From Echinococcus granulosus (lineage: Eukaryota > Platyhelminthes > Cestoda > Cyclophyllidea > Taeniidae), in NCBI RefSeq assembly GCF_000524195.1, contig NW_020170382.1, positions 1,487,107 through 1,551,106 of the forward strand: DNA of 64,000 bases. The letters are read 5' to 3'. Under the pieces are notes generated by a model. The model did no database searches. It was not told the origin of the DNA and saw only the letters and a list, made by a program, of their open reading frames with translations. Of the stretch, positions 27,101 to 37,699 are shown piece by piece. Each line of letters starts with the position of its first letter. Within the stretch, counting starts at the first letter, position 1. The position numbers and the translations under genes are program-made.

Positions 27101-30100
27101 GCGATACAACTACCACGTTGGTGATAGTCCCCATAAACTTAAAATAAAGTTGAATCATTGATAACCCTAAGAGGACAATCCGTCTTTTCCCCGACTGACT
27201 GAAATCGTAGAGACTCAGTATAGAAGGGCTATAGGAACTGTGTTGAACATCTTAATCTCATGGAATGCGATTGATCGAGATTAGGTTTGGAAGAAATGAA
27301 CCTGCTTAGAGAACCCCTTGTAATATTTTAATTTAAACATGATCGGAGCAAATGACACTTCCCCCGTGTTGCAGCTTTACCTCCTAAACGAGCTACTTCC
27401 TAACGTTTTGCCTAACAGAAGTGATATGTAAGAAACCCATCTGAATGCACGACATCCACCACCACGAACAAATTAAGAAGCATTTTCGGTAAGGTATAAA
27501 GTGGTTATGGCATCTTTGTTCCCACCTTGCGGTGACAGTGTGAAGCACCAAAAAGACGCTTAAAAGAAAAGGAAGGGGAGATATGTAACAGCATTGCTTT
27601 CATTGGGTGTAGCAACGGCAACCCTTTGATTTGCTCCCGAATCACCCCAATAATGCTAATAGTTCTCTTCGTTCTTCTGCACACAAATAATAAACAGCTT
27701 TCAGACCAGTAAGTTTTAAAACGCATTTAGATATGAACAATGAATTCATAAAAAATTCAAACACGCCTGAAGGGACTGGCCAGGAAGAACAAAGTTGCTG
27801 GAAGGAGCTGTAGAGCTGCTGAGGCCGAATCCGTCGACACCAGAGCCGCAGGTGGGCATATGCCGACGACGGGTCCTGTGCGACCTTCGAACGGCCAAAG
27901 AAACGTCGCGGCGGTCGGGGTGAGGGTCTTCGCTGAAGGGCTGTGCCTTGCTCCCCATCACCGACTCCAATCGACGCGCCACATCGTCCAGAATCGATGA
28001 AGACTGGGCCTCATCCACAACGTCGGTGGCAGCAGACGCTTTTAATGTCGACTGCTTTGGTGAAACAGTAGCTGCTAGAAAAGGAAGAGGTTAAGAAATT
28101 TAAGCTCGTTTGTAACGGTCGGTCCGGAATCGTAAAGATAGTGGGTGCAGGATATAATGCCTATCACAAGACGGAGGCCGTATACGGCAATGCATCTTGC
28201 TACGCTACCCATAACAGCGATAACCGTGATTTTAGCCTTCTGATCCCTATGTTCCAGCAAAACTAAATTGTCTGCACACTTTTCAGTCTGGTGACCTCTT
28301 CAGAGGCAAATATCAGTGGAAGATTATTGTGAAAAAAGTGGTATTACCGGTTAACATATAATGGCGTCATGAAGTAAAAATCGGTTTACTTTTGTTATTT
28401 CTACTAAAGATATCAGGTGTAATGTTAAAAAGCTTAATGCTAAAAAACAATTTTGTTTGCACAGGCTGCATTCTAAATATGAAGATGAAATTTCACTTGA
28501 ACCATTAAATTATTCGACAAAGCGATCGCAAGCAAGTTAGCCGAACCAAATCAGCTAATGAATTGAAAGCGGATATATTGGATAAGGATACCCGAAAAAC
28601 AGAAATTAACAAGACTTAATGCTAGCATTCCACAAATATTCGACCATTTATACTAAATCGAAAATTTAAGGAGGTAAAGTGCGTTTCACCACTCAAATCA
28701 GTCGAGAAAGAACTAGAGGAAAAGGCGTCTAAGTTTGCTCCACTTTAGTGTCATGAGGCAACCAAACATCCGAATTTCACTGACTGGATACCGGACCCAT
28801 ATATCATACGGGGAGAGTAACCGCAGTGGATGGCTAAATCTACAGAGACTCATAGCAGATGGACTATCAAAACAGTGTAATCTTTCGGTAGAGGCTTTAA
28901 TGTGAAGTCCTATACAATGACCAGTAATGGTATAAAACCAGGACTGAACAAATCAAAATTGTTCACAGGGAGGATGGAAAAAAATAATAAATGATCAAGT
29001 GGATTAAGAGTGTGGTTTGTATCGAGAAAGCAAAAGTAACCAAGACAGGCAGATGAGCAGCATAAAAATGGGAACAATGAAAAGGGCAAGTGAAAGAAAA
29101 AACGTAATTCTGACGCCAACTTCTGCTTCTGAGCAAATGGTCTTAATAAAACCGTCACAGAAGATGCATTTACAATAATGCAACTTTCAAAGAAAAAGCG
29201 ACAGGGGGATTCATCGACGTGTCTCGAATACACGACTACGGGCGAATTCGGAGGTCTTCTAGCGTTAAATGACGATGAAAGTGTGATATTTGTTGAGATC
29301 TCGCTGAGAATTCTAAAACAGTCGACCGTCGCTGAAGTGACTTTAAGTAATCACAACGCTCAAAACAAAGTAGAGGGTAACACGGTGATATCCATTTTAG
29401 TCAGGTTAATACATGACTTTCACCGATCTCCGGTGCCTCAACCTCCGGATATATAGGCCATTACCCAGAGTAAAGGTTTACCATAAACAATGTTAGAAAC
29501 ACAGCTGTTTGGACAAAATGACTGCAATGCCACTGAAAATTATGTCAATTGCGTCTCACTTTCGCTATTGTGGACCGATGAAATCAGTCATTCAGATGGC
29601 GAAATCGTAGCTTTGAGTTATTTGTCACAATGCCTACTGATCAAATTAGGGCCTATCATCAGTACACATCAAAGCACCAAACACGGCTGAATCAGCAAAC
29701 CAATCATCCTTACAAATATGACGAAAGTCAAACAACCAATGGTTTTAACAGGTCCAGCTACAGTTTTTATGGTAGGTGCGGAAGAGCAGTCATGAGGAGC
29801 ATACCAATGACTAAGTTCTAGATAAGCCGGGATCAGTGTATTAAGACGCCATTTGGACTGACTATGCTACTACGCGGATATTTCCAACCGTCCGTGATTC
29901 CCTTTCTACGGTAGTGCCACTAAGCTCTGTTCGTGATATCTGTGCTAGCATGACGTTGACAATAAAACTGATTTCGGGTTTGCATTCCTCATATCTTCTT
30001 CAAGGATGACTTAAGAGCTGCACGTTATTGGTCGGACCAGAGAAGCAATGCGGACGAGGAGTCACCTGGAGTGCTGGGCAACGATTAAAACAAGACTAGG

Positions 30101-33100
30101 ACAAATTCGCAAACAAGATGGAACACAAACGCTAAATCCCAACTATGTGAGTATCAAAAAGCCCCTTACCCGAGTCAATGGAGAAAGCGTAATCAGCTTC
30201 GGGAAGGTGTTTCCCGAGGCGCTGGCAGTCGTAGAGCCACTGAGGCACCACCACTTTCACATGGGACTCCTCTAGGGCGCTTCGGACGTCTGGGTCCAGG
30301 AGAGTCTGTGGTGGTTGGCTTGCAGATGCTGCTCCTCTTAGCATTGGCGATGCAGCGGGCAGGAGACAAGTGCTCGGAGAAGCGATCATGTGCGTGCAGA
30401 CCTACGGGTTGGAGGAAAGGCAAGGTGGTGAGAAAGTACCTGTTTGTTTAAGTACGACCATCCTACAACGCACCAATGCAAAGCAAAAAAATGCAGTGCT
30501 ACCGCAGGTGCTTGAGGGTATAACCTAGAAGTAGACGTTTGGTAAGGCAAACGGTATGGTGAAATAGAAGCCGCTACCGAATTTATTTGCTTTCAAAAAT
30601 TAGGGGTTTAGAGGAGAATACAAAGGACAACATACACACTACTACGGCGCCACTTGGTGCTGGGAAAAGGACTGTCTGAGAAGACACATAAATGAGAAGC
30701 AGAGAAGTCAAAGCCTTCCTATTCAATTAGGCGGGGGTTAAACATTTCAAAGCCTAGTCTGCCATTGGAAAACATTATGGTTACTCTCAGTCTGTCAGTC
30801 TAAAATCCTTCAGACTTTCAAAGACCGGAACTGCAAAAATTCCGACTTTACTGAACCTTACAAGCGGGAACAACCACAATTTGGATGCATCAATGCGCCA
30901 TCATCCTACTATTCTCATCTATTGCTCACCACAATTTTAAAATAAGGTATTTGGAAAAAGGGTCTGACGCTACTGCAGCACTACTAGGTTTGAGAACTTA
31001 CTTATTCGCATAAACCCATCCATCAAAGCATTGAGGAGCACAAAATGGAAACGAAAACCTCTAATTCCAGGGAGACAGTGAAGTTGGTTGGGAGCATAGA
31101 ATCTAAGTCTATTTTAGTTTCGCACGACATAGCCAGAATTCTTTCAGTCTACCTGCACTACGACCTTCGCAACAGTTGTGCATTCTTTTGCTTTAAGCTT
31201 CAAACCCGTCTCTACTATCATGCTGAAGTTATTTGTAACCAGAGGCTGCATAAAAGCAGTAAAAATTAATATCAGGAGTAGCCAAATAGAGTCCAGCTGA
31301 ACTACAGGAGACAAACCGCAGTCTATGGCACTTCAGTTGTTAAGGTTCATCATCGTCGCTATTTCAAATGAACACGTTCCCCTTTTAAAGTCTTTCAAAT
31401 GACTATTTCTGAGCGCAAGTTCCACCATAGTGCCGTGAAAAAGTAGCGCAGACAGCTTGAGAAGTTTCGTTCTGATTTGTAACCGTGCAATCCGAAATAA
31501 GTCACTCGAGAGGTCAGTTTGAAGTTACGGCGACGGATAGTAGTAATGCAAAAGCTGTAGTAAACGCAAGCCTATCTCAGACTGCGAACGAATTGGCTGT
31601 TACAACAATATTTGAACGCTTGAAATTAGTAGACAACAATGTAAAGCTGTTGGAGAGCTGAATCCACTGCGTAACACTTCAGAAATAAGATAATGTCATA
31701 AGCGCCTGTGGTAGTAAAAAAAGAAGTAAACATTATCAAGAATTCGATCAAACAAGTCAGAGAATGAACACATCTAAGTGTAATCAAAATTAAGGCCTTC
31801 ATTAAGTGCGTAAAAGTTAATCGCTTTTATCTAGTTGGAGTAAGAATAACAAACACAACCAATAATATAAACCATATGCAACCTCAGATGTGTGAAATCA
31901 GAAGCCATTTCACTGCAAATATTTAGTACAAACAAGCAGCAATCAAGCACACAGTATTCCAATGAAAAAACAACAGGCTGAAATCAGTCAAACTGAAACC
32001 AAATTAACGCTTTAACTCAGCGTAAATAAGAAAGATGACTTTTTTTATGAAAAACGGATACTCGGGTGCTAATATGATCAACACCAGGGTTAGCAATGTC
32101 TAAATGAGATAATATTAGACAGTAAGAACGCAGTAACATGCTTACTGAACGAACCTTAACATCAAAGTTCCACCTAAAATCGCCACCCAACTGTTTGACA
32201 AGTTCATTCAGCGCAACCTGGCGATCACTAAGAGACTTTGCAACACAAATCACCACACCCTTGAGAACTCTTCCACTCTGCGCCGCCTCCTTGAAGTCTA
32301 GAAAAGCAGACCAGTCAGGGACTTTGCTGAAAAACATGAAATACCTTTCTGCCATAAAGCGCCATACTCACCAGTCTCTGCCAGATTCCTCTTCGGCAGC
32401 ATACTCGTTTTTGCAAGAGCAGTCTTCAGACACCGTGTTACCTGCTCCGACATCGGTGGAGAGACATGCAGTACCTCTAGAGACCCCGACGAAGGGGTCC
32501 GCATCTGATCGCCAGCTCCTACCCACCCTGGGGTCTTCAATTGCCCCCCTCCATCAGACCGGCGTGTTGACTTCGGAGTCACATTGAAGGCGAGGGAGGA
32601 CCGTTGAATGACCTGAGACCAGTCCTGCGGCACCAATGGATCCTCCTCCATAACCGGATGCTCCATCTCTGCTGCACGTCGCCCTGTGGTAGCACAAGCG
32701 TACAACCAGCTGCATGATACAGCAGGCAAGCCCCACTGCTTCGACGCAGGCCACTTCCGCCCATCGGGCCGGGCTGCAACGAGATGGGTGCTCGCTATGA
32801 GGTTCCTCGAAGGCACAGGTTTACGCAGAAAGCACTCCTGTACCACAGCACCTAGCCCACGGGCCAGATCGGTGAGGAAGACACGGTCATTGCCGACGAA
32901 ACCGCTGAGAGAGATCACACATCCGTCCAAGGGTAGAGTGACGGAGGGGGGGATGTGGATGGGACGGAAACCAACTTGGGTGTCGAGTTCGGAAATGAGA
33001 AGGGTTTTAGCAGTGACACAGCAGTTAATCCAATAGGGAGTTATCATGTTGGAAGTGGCTGGCTGACGCAAAACGTAGGAACAGATGATGTAGTCTGCAG

Positions 33101-34786
33101 CAACCGATGAGTCGTTGATGACACTGCCGCCTTCATCTGTGATCACTTCGGATAGAGCAGGATGGGCAGTAAGAGAGAAATTTATGTCCGGCTTGAAAAT
33201 AAGATGGGAAAATAGACCAGAATCCGATAAGGTTACTTCCTCTTGAACCTCGGGTTCTGGCTGTTTGAGGGTGACTAATTTTGTCTCTTCAGCATCACCT
33301 TGAAATGTCTGATCCTCAGGATTATTTTCAATGGAGAGAAAATCATCCATATCAGCAAGTCCACCATCCTTGAAGTATTGATTGATTAACTGGATTTCTT
33401 CAGTGTCCACTGGGACCCCAGAGGGTTTGTTGTCATCGATGTTTTGATCCGATGGTTCAGTTTTGCTGAGGAAAGGAGGCTTGAATTCTTTCTCGGCAAG
33501 GCGCTTGTGTTGCTCATGACATTGTTCAAGCCAGTTGTGTGTTACGTAAAATACTTCAGATTCCAGGTCGGAGGGGGAAATGGGCTTAGAATCGGATCCA
33601 AAAACGACGTGTGTCACGGACTCAGTGACTTTCTCAGAAGCATCAGCACACAAAATACCGCCACCAATTTTAATCATTTCGGCAAGCTTTGCAGACTCAG
33701 AAGAATCGCACCCATAAAGGAAAATAACACAACCAGTAAGAAATGAGTGTTCGGGCGATTTGGAAAGACGAGTGCTATTTGTGAGATCCTTCAGACAACT
33801 GAAATGTGTCTCATCTAGTTTGGCATGATTAGGATCAGTAATGGCGGAAAGATCCCCCAAGACGCTGGGATCATTGACAGAAATTGAGGAGGTGGGTGTG
33901 GAAGAATGACATTTTTGACGGTGACCGCCTTCCTCCTTAATGTAATAATCAGTTTCATCTAGGGCGTAGCCCTTGCTAACGGAATCTGATAGCCAGTGTA
34001 CAGAAACAACCCGTACTTTCCACTTTTTCGCAAAATTATACTTCACACCGCCAGCACGCTTAACAAGAAGATGGGTTGTCAAACCGATCTTCATCTCACC
34101 TGAATACTGTCCACCGTTGTTTTTCACAATTTCGGCTACTTCTTTTCGTTCCTCAACTGTAAGTCCGGACACACAGATAACCAGCTGAGCAAATATAGGC
34201 AGTTTAAATTTTGACATTAAATTATGCTGTAGCATATCAATTGGGTCCACAGTTTCCGAAAGTTTCCACGCTTCGTCGATCCATTCCGGTGTCAAGATGT
34301 GCAGACCTCGACTCGCTCCAACAATATACTTTTTAGAACCAACTTTTGGAGCAACGATTACATTTACTTCATCAGTTAAGTTCCTAGAGGCGACCCCATG
34401 AAGCATTTCGATTGAGGAAAAGAGGCGTTCCCGTTGTTGACCGGTAATTGAGGTAACAGTGACATTCGCATTCCGCAAAGCGGTGGAAAAAGAGGGTGAG
34501 AGACATTTGGAAGAGGTCTTTCCTCACGCAAATAATCCAACAGAACTTGTGGACCAAACACAGAGGAACCAAGAGCCCTGAAATGTTCGTACACTGAACC
34601 AGAAAATTTTCCCAAGACAAAACAACAATTGTTTGGAGAAGAATCTTTGAATTTTTCAACTGCATCTTCTCCATCTATCCAAACCGGCCGAAGATTCTCG
34701 TAACTCGTAACTGCATCGAATGCCAAGTTTTGTAGAGGGGTGGCAACATCCTTGATAAAATACAAGTGATAGAACCCCGAAGACAT
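14883..34786 (-). CDS. TOPBP1: TOPBP1 homologue, seven-exon BRCT-repeat checkpoint/replication scaffold
   Basis: Scaffold that reads phosphorylated partners during replication initiation and ATR checkpoint signalling in the nucleus. Exons on the minus strand: 34786-32368, 32326-32155, 30401-30170, 28074-27765, 26716-26532, 26452-26112, 15140-14883. Every junction matches in phase and the sum is 3918 nt once one missing base in exon 1 is allowed, giving about 1305 residues (human TOPBP1 has about 1520). BRCT units can be followed in order: BRCT0 (about 1-100, with FGPQVLLDYL), BRCT1 (106-178, VGSKKYIVGA), BRCT2 (193-283), BRCT3 (348-440), BRCT4 (523-610), BRCT5 (617-712), BRCT6 (826-925, GVVICVAKSL), BRCT7 (1057-1145, RCEKYLMCMAGGRWILHKSY) and BRCT8 (1185-1270). 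The C-terminus ends in a basic AKRSRV, a likely NLS. The BRCT6-BRCT7 linker is short and lacks the vertebrate ATR-activation signature. Oddities: frameshift at 34487-34491, a 41-nt first intron and an 11-kb last intron. Identity is very secure; some splice sites have alternatives. Confidence 0.93.
18705..18770 (+). repeat. RRAI-motif repeat fragment
   Basis: In-frame MSESAGIHRRRATKITT within an open frame; TOPBP1 intron 6. Confidence 0.35.
22725..23230 (+). repeat. RRAI-motif dispersed repeat, long copy
   Basis: FESERTHNRRAIGIAVT at about 22733-22783, then QSTSIH, ETEVTEATTTDNAQNQTE at about 23120-23215. In TOPBP1 intron 6, antisense to the gene. Confidence 0.5.
26112..26452 (-). CDS. TOPBP1: TOPBP1 exon 6 (end of BRCT7, start of BRCT8)
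   Basis: Acceptor CAACGTGCAG at 26453. Encodes RCEKYLMCMAGGRWILHKSY and LPEEAYEWG (BRCT7), then RHWRKTGGGAFKGWRVVFGP and FKRIIEFGGGM (BRCT8). These are the best-conserved TOPBP1 segments in the window. The donor ATG|GTGAGT is phase 0 and is followed by the giant last intron. Confidence 0.93.
26532..26716 (-). CDS. TOPBP1: TOPBP1 exon 5 (first half of BRCT7)
   Basis: Not an open ATG-started ORF, so easily missed. Acceptor CCTGATCCACAG at 26717, phase 2. Encodes TTLKPQPQ, then TRVRIFSVSGV and AIITELGADLDPG...TTTHLIINSP, matching the human BRCT7 start. Donor A|GTAAGC leaves phase 1, and the split codon gives Ser before RCEKYL in exon 6. Confidence 0.88.
26717..27764 (-). other. TOPBP1 intron 4, about 1.05 kb
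   Basis: Contains a short plus-strand RRAI-motif repeat fragment near 27.2 kb. I looked in the minus-strand ORFs here for a missing linker exon with the WDDP-like motif and did not see one. Confidence 0.55.
27190..27260 (+). repeat. RRAI-motif repeat fragment
   Basis: In-frame RLTEIVETQYRRAIGTVLNI; TOPBP1 intron 4. Confidence 0.4.
27765..28074 (-). CDS. TOPBP1: TOPBP1 exon 4 (BRCT6-BRCT7 linker)
   Basis: Acceptor CTTCCTTTTCTAG at 28075, phase 1 in; Ser/Thr- and Arg-rich, low-complexity linker of about 103 residues (ILDDVARRLESVM, then an RRSHRTRRRH basic stretch). The donor is taken as AGGC|GTGTTT (phase 2), which is weak but joins in frame to exon 5. No tryptophan occurs in this exon, and the WDDP-type motif of the vertebrate ATR-activating domain is not seen. 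Confidence 0.75.
28075..30169 (-). other. TOPBP1 intron 3, about 2.1 kb
   Basis: Holds a plus-strand copy of the RRAI-motif repeat (about 28815-29445). No further TOPBP1 exon is needed for the phase. Confidence 0.6.
28815..29445 (+). repeat. RRAI-motif dispersed repeat, long copy
   Basis: In frame WMAKSTETHSR at about 28831-28863, and a second shared block about 330 bp downstream with QSTVAEVT and NAQNKVEG. The same two blocks in the same order occur at 22.7-23.2 kb. Antisense to TOPBP1, inside intron 3. Family unknown; probably a degenerate coding transposable element. Confidence 0.5.
30170..30401 (-). CDS. TOPBP1: TOPBP1 exon 3 (second half of BRCT6)
   Basis: Acceptor CCTCCAACCCGTAG at 30402, then VCTHMIAS in phase 0, completing the BRCT 'VTH' strand begun in exon 2. 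It ends with VKVVVPQWLYDCQRLGKHLP, the BRCT6 tryptophan helix, and a phase-1 donor G|GTAAGG. Longer antisense and out-of-frame ORFs here are shadows. Confidence 0.87.
30402..32154 (-). other. TOPBP1 intron 2, about 1.75 kb
   Basis: No coding exon or recognisable element seen; AT-rich sequence with short chance ORFs only. Confidence 0.6.
32155..32326 (-). CDS. TOPBP1: TOPBP1 exon 2 (first half of BRCT6)
   Basis: Encodes KVPDWSAFLDF through GVVICVAKSLSDRQ to the LGGDFRWNFD segment, which matches the start of human BRCT6. Acceptor TTTTTCAG. The donor is either AAG|GTTCGT (32155) or, nine bases later, TCA|GTAAGC (32146); both are phase 0, so the protein differs only by three residues. The next intron is about 1.75 kb. 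Confidence 0.85.
32368..34786 (-). CDS. TOPBP1: TOPBP1 exon 1 (BRCT0-BRCT5)
   Basis: Start chosen at the ATG at 34786-34784 (MSSGFYHLYFIKD), which lines up with the family N-terminus; an in-frame GTG 27 nt upstream is less likely. The first 100 residues run in one frame to HPLF, then the BRCT1 sequence continues in another frame from about 34487 on, with no room for an intron. The 3' end has two possible donors: GA|GTATGG at 32368 (paired with acceptor TTTTTCAG at 32327) or G|GTGAGT at 32372 (paired with an AG five bases further on). Both keep the frame. Confidence 0.88.
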
Positions 34787-36660
34787 GTAAGCAACCCAAA
34801 TCAAAAAGCCCACCTGTATTGCGCTTTATTTAATTCCACCATTTCAGCCTTCGTGGTATTTATTTAAACATATTTTTAAAATTTCTACAGTACAAGCAGT
34901 TGCACAAAATGCAACAAATAATAGGTGTTTTGAGGTGATGAACGCCCACCAGGACAAAATTCACCTGCAAATATCTTCGACGTTTGTTATTTCAGGAAAT
35001 ATCAGGTGCATTTCTAAGAATTATAGTAATGCTACAAATTTTGTCCAACATCATTCTGAGTTTTCAACAATGAGCTCAACCTCAGTGTATGATTTTAAGA
35101 AAAAAATGGTTATGATTACTCTTGTTAATCCCCGTTTTTGTAAGTCATTAAGAGTACAACATGTAAACAAATGGATTTATTTTTCAACACTATAATTGCG
35201 CCACAATTACGCATCTTTGGACTTTGAACTAAATCACATATGCCAAAGATTTTGGCACAACCCGAAATGTGAAAAGCCCTTACAGTTAAGCACGTGTTTA
35301 GATATCAGCTTGCTGCTAACTTATCCTCTTCATTTTGCTGTTGGTTATTAAGACACAATCATTTTTTGCCTTCATTTTAGTCAAATTACATATATTCATT
35401 CACCACTGATGCCAATAGCGCTAACTGGGCAAGACAGAATTAAGTGGTTTCAATTCCTTTTAGAGGGGTCTTAAAGGGTATTAAAGCATCTCTGTATCTG
35501 GGTATCCCATACTCATTAATGCATAACATACGGTTAGCTGTTACCCATGCATCGTAAGTAAAGTCATTTCAGCACACTTTCTATAAAATGTCCTTTTATT
35601 CGAAGTGGGAAGTGCAAACCTGTTTCATATATTTATTTATGGGGCCATATTTTTAAGATCTTTAGATGTGATGTTTAGAGGTAGTACTTAGATCTACCGC
35701 CTAGATACGCATTAAGTGCCCCGCTAAGCAATCTATTCAGCTTTAGCTAGGAGGACTTCAATGGGTGTATAAGTAATTCTTACAATGGGATTAACTACAG
35801 GATATAGGCACTTTGTGGTTCATTTAAATGCCGCTTCACTGACTAAAATAATTACAGCGAGTCTTCAGTATATTTAGGGCATAGTCGAGATTATCAGTTA
35901 AGAGCTGAAAATTCAGGAATCCCCACTAAGATGGAATTGATTTCGAGTTAAAAGTTTAAAATTCTTTTAGAGCTGGCTTTTAGGCAAATTGTCTGGGCAG
36001 AACTGATGTAGTGCTAAGGGCTTTAAGAGCGAGGCTTCAATAATTTTTAAGCACACACCACCAGTACTTAATGTCACGACGCTAGCTTCACTGATTAGTT
36101 CGGGGAGTATAATATAGTGACCTGAACCACTTTTGCCTCAAATGTACTTAAAACTAACCCTAAAGCCATTAAATTCAACAGATCATCGCTTAGTTCGCGG
36201 GCCCGCCCCTGCCTCGCTTGTAGCCTAAACAAACCGCGCGTCTTGTCCGCACGCCTTGCGCTAGCTCTGCTGATTGGTTAGCCATGCGATTTTAGTGCAA
36301 CTTGACCCGAGTCCATAAATATGGCCGCCCCCAAAAGTCTTGGTGTGTAACCATGCGGCAATTACGGTGCTAACCAGGGAGATACATTAAAGCAGATTAC
36401 CCTGTGTCTCTCTGACCTTAGTTCCCACATACCCCCCTCCCCCCAAGTGACCGCTAACGAAATTATAAATTTATGGTTAAGCCTGTATCCCGTTGCCACT
36501 GAGGTAAACTACTGAATTACATAGTTCGAGCCGAGCCCTCCGTAGGGTGACAGGATTACGATTTTACAGCACTACCGATTCGCTTTGCTGAACGTAAGTT
36601 ATTAGGATCCACGTTACTAAAACTGATTGTTCAAAGAAAGTTGTGTCCGTTGAACTTTAT
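34787..36660. other. Intergenic, upstream of TOPBP1
   Basis: AT-rich apart from the CpG-rich patch at 36180-36350. No coding exon recognised. Confidence 0.5.
36180..36350. promoter_or_regulatory. CpG-rich patch with reverse CCAAT box
   Basis: Contrasts with AT-rich surroundings: GCGGGCCCGCCCC, several CGCG and a reverse CCAAT box (ATTGG at 36273-36277). It lies 1.4 kb upstream of the TOPBP1 start codon and could be its promoter with a spliced 5' UTR. Inference only. Confidence 0.3.
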
Positions 36661-37699
36661 TGCGCATTGGAGGGACTCAAGACTTTCCCAAAGACGAAAA
36701 AAAGGATAATACTGGGCCAGAGTTTGCATTGTCGACATAAGGAAGGTATAAGGGGCTACTAGCATGGCCCAGCTGCTAGGCCGCCCGGCGGGGGTATAAA
36801 GACGGAGCACCCAAGGCTCCCGTTACCAAAACGGAGAGCTAAACAAACAGTGTATTGCATAGCCCCTTCCTTCTTTTGAGCGTCGACTCGTCGCTTCGCT
36901 TGGTCAACCTCCCGCGTTGACCATCACAAAGCAATTAACGTTATATTTGACTGTAGCGTCACTGATCTCTTTTGGCAGTACCAATGGGTCTGGAGTTTCG
37001 TCCGGTTTAGAAAATGTATTGGGGAACGGGTAGTGTGTTGGTCATTATGCGTTCCCATTGCTAGTCGAAAGAACATTAGCCCAAAAGCAGGATTATAAAA
37101 TAAAGGACGGAGTTTGACATAGTTCCGTAGGCTAGGGAATCCCCCCTCAATTCCTACTGGCCCCTCTTTTTTTTCTCACTTAAGCACTGCCCAGCCATAT
37201 CTGTCTATCTGGACTCTTTCTGACTAGTAGAGAAGTGGAGAAGGTATCGCTTGCTCTCATAATTTACATCTCCTTACAGGTAGCGCTGACAGGTCCGTAA
37301 CAAACTTTTCTAGATGGTTCACGGCCACGGCTACCATCGCTTTAGTTGTTAATAGCATTCTTGCAGGACAGAAACCCGGGTAGTTGCCATTTTCAGCCCT
37401 TCTGTTAGAGGTAGTCACCCATTCTCTCATCTGTAACATGTGCACTTCTTCCGCTTAGCTAAGGCTTATCACACGGAAGTTGAAATCAGGATAGTTGTTT
37501 ATTAAGATCGGGTTCGCTTTCCGCTGCCACCAATGTAGTGCCCCTAGACCTTCCTAAAGCCAAAGGAAGACAATGCTCGATGTACAGTAGGACTTGGAGC
37601 TGCTGGCTGGACCCAAAGGCCATGCCGTCCTGCGGGGGTACAGTAGTGGGGCCTCTAAGTTGCCCGTTATCAAAACCGAGAGTTAAACAAAGTATTACA
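36661..37699 (-). mobile_element. TRIM-like LTR element, complete copy
   Basis: Both LTRs present (about 36661-36860 and 37530-37699). The element's 5' end (plus-strand GTATTACA) is at 37692-37699 and the PBS complement (CTGCCACCAA) at 37524-37533. Diverged and non-coding. Confidence 0.75.

Noticed and set aside
32138..32587. 149-codon plus-strand ORF
   Set aside because: Opposite strand of TOPBP1 exons 1-2, which have clear BRCT homology.
36312..36330. CArG/MEF2-like CCATAAATATGG
   Set aside because: Two bases too long for a CArG box, with no supporting cluster; likely chance.
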